Source of the DNA: Cohnella endophytica
GTDB taxonomy: Bacteria > Bacillota > Bacilli > Paenibacillales > Paenibacillaceae
DNA: 64,000 bases
Direction: 5' to 3'
Assembly (NCBI RefSeq): GCF_003628305.1
Contig: NZ_RBZM01000005.1
Location: 248,001-312,000, forward strand
How positions within the stretch are numbered: the stretch's first letter is position 1; every line of letters starts with the position of its first letter. Under the pieces are notes generated by a model. That model was not told the DNA's origin, did not search any database, and was given only the letters and a program-made list of their open reading frames with translations. The translations under genes and the position numbers were made by a program. Of the stretch, positions 27,977-34,490 are shown piece by piece.

Positions 27977-27983
27977 TCCGACG

Positions 27984-28011
27984 AAAAGAGGGAATTTCCC
28001 TCTTTTTGTTG
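27984..28011 (+). terminator. terminator or attenuator between LPKTG gene and sortase
   Basis: AAAGAGGGAA pairs with TTCCCTCTTT followed by T residues, in the 51-base gap between the two genes. Partial readthrough would give much more substrate than sortase. Confidence 0.75.
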
Positions 28012-28027
28012 CATTGGGGATAGGAAG

Positions 28028-28726
28028 ATGAACCAGATACGGTTTTTTTTCGTCCTGACAATGTTACTTTTCGTGTGCGGCGGATGCGGGCAAGAAGTTA
28101 AACCACCCGACCCGGAAATGTCGGATAGCTCCATTCATTCCCGGTCGGATCCGCCCGAAGTTCTCGATAGCCGTCCTTTCAAAACGGAACGAATTACCGA
28201 GAAGGCGGAAATGCCTTCGCCCAGGCCGCTTGCCAATTCAATCAAGCAGTCAGAGCTCAAACAAGTGAAGCAACCTGAGTCCAAACCGATCTTGCCAAAC
28301 ACCATTCTGATTCCATCCGTCAACATTAAGTCGCGCGTAGATCCCGTCGGGGTGTTACGCAACGGACAAATGGACGTCCCCCGATCGCCGGAGCGCGTCG
28401 GAGTGCTGCGGACGGTCAAACCGGGACAGATCGGCAATGCCGTAATTGCCGGGCATGTCGATAATTACACGGGGCCTGCGGTTTTCTACGGCTTGAAAAA
28501 GCTAAAGCCCGGGCATCCCGTGATTATATCGAATTCGGCCGGGAATTATCTGGTATTCAGCGTCGTTTCCGTTGAAGCCTATAATACCGCCGATGCGCCG
28601 ATCGCGCGTATTTTCGGTAAAACCGACGAGGCCAGGCTGAATTTGATTACGTGCACGGGGAAATTCGACCGGAAAAAAAAGGAGCACTTGAAGCGGCTTA
28701 TCGTATTTACGCGTTTAATGAAATAA
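28028..28726 (+). CDS. class F-type sortase, probable lipoprotein
   Basis: A 232-aa transpeptidase. Residues 1-21 are a signal sequence ending in GGCG, an imperfect lipobox suggesting membrane attachment through a lipidated cysteine; a Pro/Lys-rich spacer (about 22-95) follows. The sortase barrel (about 96-232) contains the catalytic histidine in IAGHVDNY, the cysteine in LITCTGKF and a downstream arginine in LKRLIVFTR. Class F sortases have this short form. The gene lies directly after the LPKTG protein gene, its likely substrate. Confidence 0.85.
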   Translation: MNQIRFFFVLTMLLFVCGGCGQEVKPPDPEMSDSSIHSRSDPPEVLDSRPFKTERITEKAEMPSPRPLANSIKQSELKQVKQPESKPILPNTILIPSVNIKSRVDPVGVLRNGQMDVPRSPERVGVLRTVKPGQIGNAVIAGHVDNYTGPAVFYGLKKLKPGHPVIISNSAGNYLVFSVVSVEAYNTADAPIARIFGKTDEARLNLITCTGKFDRKKKEHLKRLIVFTRLMK

Positions 28727-28738
28727 TGAATGTCTTTC

Positions 28739-29389
28739 CTACGCAAACTCCGCGCTAGTCGCGGAGCTTGCGTTTTTTCCTTTGGAGTCATCATTCGATC
28801 CAAAGGCATAGCAGCCGATGGCTTCATAGCTTGGCTGTCGGCCAAGATGGGTTTTGTACAGCGTGACATCGTCCGCCGTCCACGACAAGCTCTCGGGCGC
28901 GGCGTCGGCTACGGCTCGCCATGCCGCCATAAGCGCCGCCGGATCGCTCCCGGCGGCGCCCCCGCGCGCAAGCGTCACGTGCGCGCGGAACGGCCTCGCC
29001 TCCGTCGCGAAGCCGGAGGCGGCAAGGTGCGCGCCAAGCGCCGCGTGCAGCGCGGCTAGCGCGCCTTCTTGTGGTGCGCCGGCCGACTCGGCCAAGCCGC
29101 ACCATAATACGCGCGGCGCAGACGGCGGGCCGAAGGTGCCCGCCTCCGTCAGCGTTAGCGCGAATGGAGCCGTTGCGGCCGCGGTTTCGGCCGTCAAGGC
29201 GTCGATGGCGGCGACGCTCGATTCCGGCGTGTCGCCAAGAAAATGCAGCGTGACGTGCAGGTCTGCCGGATGCGTCCAGCGGCGAAAGACGATTCCCGAC
29301 TCGGTGAGACCTGCCATTTTGTTCGTTAGAGCCTCCGAAGGGCCTTGCGGCAATCGTAAACCGAGGAAAAGACGAAAATTATTCATCAT
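28739..29389 (-). CDS. thpR: RNA 2',3'-cyclic phosphodiesterase
   Basis: A 2H-family phosphoesterase (LigT/ThpR) of about 216 aa. The two family HxT signatures are present: HVTLHFLG near residue 45 and HVTLARGG near residue 135. The usual family N terminus (RLFLGLRLP) supports the start at ATG 29389, or the adjacent ATG at 29386; the frame continues to an ATG at 29431, but no start has a good ribosome site. The coding sequence is much richer in GC (Ala-rich) between about 28870 and 29240 than its neighbours. The stop lies beyond the terminator hairpin of the convergent sortase gene. Confidence 0.88.
   Translation of the reverse strand: MMNNFRLFLGLRLPQGPSEALTNKMAGLTESGIVFRRWTHPADLHVTLHFLGDTPESSVAAIDALTAETAAATAPFALTLTEAGTFGPPSAPRVLWCGLAESAGAPQEGALAALHAALGAHLAASGFATEARPFRAHVTLARGGAAGSDPAALMAAWRAVADAAPESLSWTADDVTLYKTHLGRQPSYEAIGCYAFGSNDDSKGKNASSATSAEFA
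28741..28778 (+). terminator. terminator shared by convergent genes
   Basis: ACGCAA-CTCCGCG pairs with CGCGGAG-TTGCGT around CTAGT, followed by six T residues on the plus strand. The hairpin lies inside the last codons of the minus-strand thpR gene. Confidence 0.85.
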
Positions 29390-29513
29390 TGATACCGCTT
29401 TCGTTCGGAATTTTGATATTTTTACGTGCATTAAGGGCAGTTGATGGTTGCTCTTCCGAGTAATGCTCTGATATGATAAGCCTATTATGAAATCAGGATA
29501 AGGTGGGAACGAA

Positions 29514-30605
29514 ATGGCTAACCGCGCTTATAACTTCAATGCCGGTCCGGCGGCGCTGCCGTTGGATGTATTGCAGAAAGTCCAAGGACAATTCGTCGAA
29601 TTCGAGAATAGCGGCATGTCCTTGATGGAAATGTCCCATCGCGGCGCAATCTACGAGAAGGTTCATTTCGAAACGGAATCTTTGCTTCGAGAGTTGCTTT
29701 CCATTCCGGAAGGATACAAAGTCTTGTTCCTTCAAGGCGGAGCAAGCACGCAATTCGCGATGATTCCGATGAACTTGCTTCGTCCGGGCGCGACAGCTTC
29801 GTTCGTCGCAACGGGCAGCTGGGCGACGAAAGCGATCCAAGAAGCGAAGCTGTTCGGAGAAACGGCGATCGCGGCTTCCTCGGAATCCGATTCTTATAAA
29901 CGGATACCCTCGATCGGCGAATTGAATTACGCTCCCGATTCGGCGTATTTGCACATTACTTCTAACGAAACGATCGAAGGCACCCAATGGTCGGAATTCC
30001 CGGACACGGGAAACGTTCCTCTTATCGGCGATATGTCGAGCGATATCCTTTGCCGTCCGATCGACGTCTCCAAGTTCGCGGTAATCTACGCTGGTGCGCA
30101 GAAAAACCTTGGACCTTCGGGCGTAACGATCGTCATCATCCGCGAAGAGCTTGTCGCCAAGCCTTCTACTACTGTTCCTACAATGCTCAGATACGATACG
30201 CACGCCAAGAACGATTCCTTATACAACACGCCTCCGACATTCGCGATCTACATGATGGGCGAAGTGCTCAAATGGATAAAGTCGAACGGCGGAGCCGCGG
30301 GCATGGAAGCGATCAATCGCGAGAAGGCCGCATTGCTTTACGACACGATCGACGGCAGCAACGGGTTCTACAAAGGTTTCGCCGAGCTGGGAAGCCGCTC
30401 GCTCATGAACGTAACGTTCACGATGCAGAGCAAGGAACTGGAAGCGCAATTCATTAAAGAATCGGAAGCTCAAGGCTTCGTCGGCTTGAAAGGACACCGC
30501 AGCGTCGGAGGTTTGCGCGCTTCGATCTACAATGCGGTTCCGCTCGAGAGCGTTCGCGCGCTCGCCGACTTTATGCGCGATTTCCAGAACCGCAACGCGC
30601 AATAA
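29514..30605 (+). CDS. serC: phosphoserine aminotransferase
   Basis: A 363-aa PLP enzyme converting 3-phosphohydroxypyruvate to phosphoserine in serine synthesis. Typical SerC features are the start AYNFNAGPAALP, FLQGGASTQFAMIPMN, the PLP lysine in YAGAQKNLGPSG, TPPTFAIYMMGEVLKW, and the C-terminal GGLRASIYNAVP with the substrate-binding arginine. AAGGTGGG precedes the ATG by about six bases. It appears to be a single-gene unit with its own terminator. Confidence 0.96.
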   Translation: MANRAYNFNAGPAALPLDVLQKVQGQFVEFENSGMSLMEMSHRGAIYEKVHFETESLLRELLSIPEGYKVLFLQGGASTQFAMIPMNLLRPGATASFVATGSWATKAIQEAKLFGETAIAASSESDSYKRIPSIGELNYAPDSAYLHITSNETIEGTQWSEFPDTGNVPLIGDMSSDILCRPIDVSKFAVIYAGAQKNLGPSGVTIVIIREELVAKPSTTVPTMLRYDTHAKNDSLYNTPPTFAIYMMGEVLKWIKSNGGAAGMEAINREKAALLYDTIDGSNGFYKGFAELGSRSLMNVTFTMQSKELEAQFIKESEAQGFVGLKGHRSVGGLRASIYNAVPLESVRALADFMRDFQNRNAQ

Positions 30606-30629
30606 TCGAGCTCTATTACGATCGTTGGA

Positions 30630-30656
30630 AATAGCGGCGCGAAGCCGCTATTTTTC
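30630..30656 (+). terminator. rho-independent terminator of serC
   Basis: AATAGCGGC pairs with GCCGCTATT around GCGAA, followed by T residues. Confidence 0.88.
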
Positions 30657-30714
30657 ATTTTGCGGAACTTTTGCTATTCTAGATAAGCAACGTAGCATCT
30701 AGGAGGTCATGGCA

Positions 30715-31176
30715 TTGTCTTTTCACATCGTGCTCGTTAATCCGGAAATTCCGGCGAACACGGGCAACATCGCGAGAACGTGCGCCGCGACGGGAACCCA
30801 TCTTCATCTCGTACGTCCGCTCGGATTTTCTACGGACGACAAGGTGTTGAAGCGCGCGGGCTTGGATTATTGGTATGCGGTAAATATTACGTATTACGAT
30901 TCCTTCGAGGAAGTAAAAGCGGCGAATCCCGGAGGAAGATTTTTTTTCGCGAGCACAAGGGTGACGAAGAGATACACGGACTTTGAATTCCGGGATGGCG
31001 ATTTCTTCGTATTCGGGAAAGAGACGGCCGGCTTGCCGCAGGCTTTGCTCGACGAGCATGCGGAAACGTGCATGCGAATTCCGATGACGGACAAGGTCCG
31101 GTCTCTGAATCTAGCGAATTCGGCTGCGATTCTTGTATTCGAAGCGTTGCGGCAAAACGACTTTCCTTTATCTTGA
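30715..31176 (+). CDS. trmL: tRNA (cytidine/uridine-34-2'-O)-methyltransferase
   Basis: A SPOUT-fold methyltransferase of about 153 aa that modifies the wobble ribose of certain leucine tRNAs. Motifs: NPEIPANTGNIARTC at the N terminus, the FVFGKETAGLP loop and the knot segment RSLNLANSAAIL. TTG at 30715 lies eight bases after AGGAGG (30701-30706), whereas the ATG at 30709 is only two bases away, so TTG is the better start. Confidence 0.92.
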   Translation: MSFHIVLVNPEIPANTGNIARTCAATGTHLHLVRPLGFSTDDKVLKRAGLDYWYAVNITYYDSFEEVKAANPGGRFFFASTRVTKRYTDFEFRDGDFFVFGKETAGLPQALLDEHAETCMRIPMTDKVRSLNLANSAAILVFEALRQNDFPLS

Positions 31177-31204
31177 TTACATAAATCGACAATTTCTTCT
31201 GTTT

Positions 31205-31224
31205 TTCGTCAATTCTTTGTCGAA
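31205..31224 (+). promoter_or_regulatory. tandem Spo0A-like boxes upstream of the AbrB-like gene
   Basis: TTCGTCAA (31205-31212) and TTTGTCGAA (31216-31224) match the 0A-box core TGTCGAA with one and no mismatches. B. subtilis abrB is repressed by Spo0A~P through two adjacent 0A boxes, so the arrangement in front of an AbrB-family gene is expected biology. Confidence 0.65.
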
Positions 31225-31349
31225 TTATTGCACGATCTTAAGCAAATCGGATACTGGGAAGGGTATTACAACTTTTTATAGAACGCTATAGAGTGGCTAA
31301 AAGGTTTCGAGATAACTAGCTAGAATAGCGTATGAATGGAGGTACTGCA

Positions 31350-31592
31350 TTGAAACCTGCAGGCGTAGTTCGCAAGGTAGACCAATTAGGACGTATCGTA
31401 CTACCGAAATCGTTGCGTAAACGATATCAAATGAATGAAGGGGATCCGGTTGAGATCCTGGTCCAAGGAGATCATATCATTCTGGAACGTTATCGGCCTC
31501 GTTGCGTTTTCTGTTCTTCGATGGAAGGCGTCGGAGATTTCAAGGAGCGCTATGTGTGCGCTTCTTGCGTGAAAGATATGCACGGGCTGTAA
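31350..31592 (+). CDS. AbrB/SpoVT-family transition regulator with zinc-knuckle-like tail
   Basis: An 80-aa DNA-binding protein starting at TTG 31350, seven bases after GGAGG; the ATG at 31332 would lie upstream of that site. The N-terminal swapped-hairpin domain (VRKVDQLGRIVLPKSLRKRY) is typical of AbrB, Abh and SpoVT. The C-terminal half differs from B. subtilis AbrB: CVFC and, after 14 residues, CASC form a four-cysteine, zinc-ribbon-like arrangement. Spo0A-like boxes upstream suggest repression at the onset of sporulation. Confidence 0.88.
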   Translation: MKPAGVVRKVDQLGRIVLPKSLRKRYQMNEGDPVEILVQGDHIILERYRPRCVFCSSMEGVGDFKERYVCASCVKDMHGL

Positions 31593-31605
31593 ACATAACC
31601 GGCAC

Positions 31606-31640
31606 AAAAAAACCGTCCCCCTCCAGGGGACGGTTTTTTT
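31606..31640 (+). terminator. rho-independent terminator of the AbrB-like gene
   Basis: AAACCGTCCCC pairs perfectly with GGGGACGGTTT around CTCCA, with A and T runs on both sides, so it could act in both directions. Confidence 0.92.
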
Positions 31641-31663
31641 GTTATGGATAATTCGTAAAGAAA

Positions 31664-31700
31664 AGCCGGATCCGACTAACCAAGTAGGATTCCGGCTCTT
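31664..31700 (-). terminator. terminator of the small membrane protein gene
   Basis: On the minus strand AGCCGGAATCC pairs with GGATCCGGCT (one bulge), followed by TTTTCTTT. Confidence 0.7.
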
Positions 31701-31709
31701 CGGCCGCTA

Positions 31710-31856
31710 TTACAGCCCTTTCGTCTTATCTTCGTTATAGGAAGACGTCAAGATGGCAGCCACGAACAGTACGAGTACAAGGATTACGATCCAAAATTGA
31801 TTGGACATTCCGAATAGTTTAGTTGCCGCTTTTTCAGCCGTTTCCACTAGAAACAT
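31710..31856 (-). CDS. 48-aa single-pass membrane protein
   Basis: A short gene starting at ATG 31856 with GGAGGTG about eight bases upstream. The product has an amphipathic N terminus (MFLVETAEKAATKLFG), one hydrophobic helix (about residues 22-37, FWIVILVLVLFVAAIL) and a charged tail (NEDKTKGL). The frame is open further upstream, but only this start has a ribosome site. I do not recognise a family. The size and lone gene structure resemble small membrane peptides common in Bacilli. Confidence 0.65.
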   Translation of the reverse strand: MFLVETAEKAATKLFGMSNQFWIVILVLVLFVAAILTSSYNEDKTKGL

Positions 31857-31941
31857 ATTCCACACCTCCGCTTGACTACACTTATTATAACCAACCCCTT
31901 TAAAAAAGAAAACGCAAAATGTTGTGAACAACCGTGAAACG

Positions 31942-31975
31942 AAACGGCCTTGCTCTCGCGAGGTCGTTTTTTTGC
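31942..31975 (+). other. terminator-like hairpin ahead of the PLP-fold gene
   Basis: AACGGCCTTGC pairs imperfectly with GCGAGGTCGTT and is followed by seven T residues. No plus-strand gene ends here, because the AbrB-like gene already has its own terminator. It may attenuate the downstream transcript. Confidence 0.45.
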
Positions 31976-32029
31976 TTCGTCGGACATATAAATGAACCGA
32001 GGCCGAGATCGTCAAGGGAGGGGATCGCC

Positions 32030-33169
32030 TTGAGTTCCATAATCAATTGGATGGGCGGATGGCCTAAAGATGGGTTGGTTTCCGCGACGGATTGGGAGGA
32101 GCGTGTGGAAGCCGCGGCGGCTCTAACCGCTACGGAACGATTGGGAGCGATTGAAAGGAAGGCGGAGCCTCACGGGGAAGAGAAGCTCAAGACGCAGCTT
32201 GCTCAAGGTTTTCTGAAGGAGAGGACGGGAGGCAACGGCAGCCTCTTGACCATGACGAACGGAGCGGACGGTTCGATCGCTTGGATCGTCGGACATTTGC
32301 TAGTCGCGGGAGACACGGTATTGACGGAGAGATTAACCTCCCGAACGGCGCTTCAAATTTTTCGTAAGGCGGGAATGAACGTAGTCGCCGTCGCGGGCGA
32401 TCGGCGGGGTTTGGATCCCGAAGCTTTAACGACGGCTTTGTACCGGCATCGACCCAAATTAGTGTATGTCGCTCCGTCTTGTACCGATCCGGAAGGCGCA
32501 AATTGGAGTCCGGAGAATAAGCTGGCTTGCCAGGAAAGGTGCCAGGAGGCCGGCGTATGGCTCGTCACGGATGATCGGCAGGAATCGTTACTCTACGAAC
32601 CGGAAGGGAAGAGGCGGCCAAAGAGAACCGAGGCCGGAGTGTTATCGATAGGTCAATTGCCTCCGGGGTTAATCGCGGGGCTGAGAATCGGTTGGATCAT
32701 CGGGGCGCCGGAGCGCCGGAATACTCAGTCAAGACAGGGTCAAAAGGGATATACGGACAAAGAGACCGCGATTAGCGAACTGGAACAGAGAGCTTTGTCG
32801 CGCCTGATCGAGGAGTTGCCATTAGAGCCCTTACACGAAATGTTGAGGGTGCAATGCAGAGAACGGATGAGGCGGCTGACGGAGTTGTTAGGGCAAAGGG
32901 GTATACCGGATATGACGTGGGTCGAGCCGCGAGGGGGATTGCATCTATGGATGAATCTGCCCGCCGGAGTAGATGGCGAAGCCTTATTGCGCGGGGCGTG
33001 GCTGAAGGGACTGATTTTCCAACCGGGAGCGCCTTATTACGCCAAGGACCCCCGAATGAACACGATTCGGATTACGCACGCGTACGCCGACGAACGGCAG
33101 ATGAAGCTCGGGATCGAAAGGCTTGCGGAGAGCGTGGGAGAATTCACGGGACGATGGTCGAGAAGTTAG
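32030..33169 (+). CDS. fold-type I PLP aminotransferase-like protein, apparently lacking the catalytic lysine
   Basis: A 379-aa protein starting at TTG 32030 behind AAGGGAGGGG. It resembles the aminotransferase part of MocR-type regulators or a class I/II aminotransferase. Recognisable parts are TNGADGSIAWI, VAPSCTDPEG, the pyridine-binding aspartate in WLVTDD, PGLIAGLRIGW and the substrate arginine in MNTIRITHAY. Where active enzymes have S-x-S-K-x-x-x-PG, this protein reads VLSIGQLPPG, so no lysine is visible at the Schiff-base position. There is no N-terminal GntR helix-turn-helix. It may be inactive as an aminotransferase. Confidence 0.7.
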   Translation: MSSIINWMGGWPKDGLVSATDWEERVEAAAALTATERLGAIERKAEPHGEEKLKTQLAQGFLKERTGGNGSLLTMTNGADGSIAWIVGHLLVAGDTVLTERLTSRTALQIFRKAGMNVVAVAGDRRGLDPEALTTALYRHRPKLVYVAPSCTDPEGANWSPENKLACQERCQEAGVWLVTDDRQESLLYEPEGKRRPKRTEAGVLSIGQLPPGLIAGLRIGWIIGAPERRNTQSRQGQKGYTDKETAISELEQRALSRLIEELPLEPLHEMLRVQCRERMRRLTELLGQRGIPDMTWVEPRGGLHLWMNLPAGVDGEALLRGAWLKGLIFQPGAPYYAKDPRMNTIRITHAYADERQMKLGIERLAESVGEFTGRWSRS

Positions 33170-33176
33170 CCACGCG

Positions 33177-33485
33177 TCAAACAAGATCGCCGATAGCGAA
33201 CAATCGCCCGTCCCTGACGAGGACGGTCCGCTGCATCAGTCTTTCGTCCGGATCGTTCAGGCATTTTCCGGTTTCGGAATCGAACGTCCAGAAATGCAAA
33301 GGACAGATCAGCATGCCGTTCAACGGGCGTATGTCTCCTCCGGCATGAGGACATACGGCGAGCAGCAGGCGATATTCACCCGCGGACGTCCGGACAAGCC
33401 AATAAGGCGTATGCTCCAGCGTAATTTCCGCAGGCAATTCGCCGAAGGCGTCGATCGTTCCGATTTCGATTTCTTGTTCGCGCAT
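33177..33485 (-). CDS. Rieske [2Fe-2S] ferredoxin-like protein
   Basis: A 102-aa small Rieske protein with both cluster motifs: CPHAGGDI near residue 45 and CPLHFWTFD near residue 61. Free-standing proteins of this kind donate electrons to dioxygenases or act as subunits of nitrite-reductase-like enzymes. Its ATG overlaps the TAA stop of the upstream gene (TAATG), which implies translational coupling. A longer open frame continuing to 34109 is out of frame with the DUF2161 gene and is rejected. Confidence 0.85.
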   Translation of the reverse strand: MREQEIEIGTIDAFGELPAEITLEHTPYWLVRTSAGEYRLLLAVCPHAGGDIRPLNGMLICPLHFWTFDSETGKCLNDPDERLMQRTVLVRDGRLFAIGDLV

Positions 33486-34318
33486 TAAACCATGACTCCT
33501 TCCGGTTCCGTTTCGAGCTCCCGTTGGACGTATTTCTCCGCCCAAGGAAATTGTTTCGCCCAGACTTGCGTCACTCCCGCGTATTCGCCCAACGCGCTGC
33601 GTCCTGCTGGCGTTAAATCGTAGATTCCTTTCGCTACGCGCGCGAACCAACCGTAATAGTTGCTTCTTAGCATGGAGGCCGCGGTTGGGCAGTGGGTTAG
33701 ATCGCGAACGGTTCTTGGCGCGGAAGGTCCATGGCAGTCCAGTGCAAGGGCGCATTGAATCGCCCTTTCCCGATACGCGGTAATGAGCTTGCGCTTCGTG
33801 CTGCCGCCGACGTTGTAGTCGCCGCTTCGCGCGTTGAATTCCTGCATCAGCTTCGCGGCTTTGGCTTTCTTGCGGCCTCCCGGGATCGGAGCGACAGAGT
33901 AAGGAGTAAGCCGTTCCGACGCGATCGGGGAAGCCGTGCCGGCATGGGAGGATACGGGCTCGCACCAAACGTCGATAACGGGTTTCTTGGTGCGGTAGAA
34001 CGTGATCGTGAGAAATCCGAGGTTCAGCCTTCGGCACAACGCGGCGATCTCGGCGAAACGCTGGTTGTGGGCGCCCTTTTTCGTCCGGTTGCGTTCCACG
34101 GCTAGCCACACCTCGGCACCGGTTTTCTGCCGGTCCGCGCCTTGGAGCAGCAGCGGCAGGGTGAACGTTTTTTTCATTTCAACGATAATCGGATCCGTTC
34201 GGTCCGCCCGATAGGCGACAAGATCGCAGCCCCTAATTTCTGCTTTGACTTCGTAACCTCGCTCTTCGAAAAAGCCTTTGACCGGCGGATACAGCTCGGT
34301 TTCTAGTTTGACGGCCAA
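33485..34318 (-). CDS. DUF2161 PD-(D/E)XK phosphodiesterase-like protein
   Basis: A 277-aa protein starting at TTG 34318, seven bases after AAGGAGGG; the frame also reaches a TTG at 34336 that overlaps this site. The N-terminal domain has the nuclease-like core GCDLVAYR...PIIVEMKK, giving the Asp and Glu-x-Lys triad of the PD-(D/E)XK fold, and a helical or winged-helix C-terminal part (about 190-277) with YDLTPAGRSALGEY. DUF2161 members are annotated as putative nucleases; the substrate is not known. It is coupled to the Rieske gene. Confidence 0.8.
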   Translation of the reverse strand: MAVKLETELYPPVKGFFEERGYEVKAEIRGCDLVAYRADRTDPIIVEMKKTFTLPLLLQGADRQKTGAEVWLAVERNRTKKGAHNQRFAEIAALCRRLNLGFLTITFYRTKKPVIDVWCEPVSSHAGTASPIASERLTPYSVAPIPGGRKKAKAAKLMQEFNARSGDYNVGGSTKRKLITAYRERAIQCALALDCHGPSAPRTVRDLTHCPTAASMLRSNYYGWFARVAKGIYDLTPAGRSALGEYAGVTQVWAKQFPWAEKYVQRELETEPEGVMV

Positions 34319-34339
34319 CCGGTTTCCCTCCTTCAAGTT

Positions 34340-34384
34340 GCGGGAAGCATTGAATTATCGTCATTATAGCATAATGCTTCCCGC
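34340..34384 (-). promoter_or_regulatory. 12-bp inverted repeat bracketing a minus-strand -10 box
   Basis: GCGGGAAGCATT (34340-34351) and AATGCTTCCCGC (34373-34384) are perfect complements. The 21-base centre contains TATAAT on the minus strand, placed to drive the DUF2161 gene. The arms could be an operator or fold as a leader hairpin. No good -35 hexamer is seen. Confidence 0.5.
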
Positions 34385-34490
34385 GAATTAGAGCGTGTCT
34401 GAACAATGTCAGGTCAAATTCGTCCGTCTCCCCGCATAAGTATGTATTACGTCAGGTCAAGAGTAGAGAAGGTAGCGAGGAGGAAGCGGC

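Noticed and set aside
28730..29059. Plus-strand frame opposite thpR
   Set aside because: It is an antisense shadow in GC-rich DNA; the minus strand carries both HxT motifs of ThpR.
33177..34109. 310-codon minus-strand frame as one protein
   Set aside because: Only its last 102 codons, starting at ATG 33485, encode a recognisable Rieske protein. The upstream part is the wrong frame of the DUF2161 gene.
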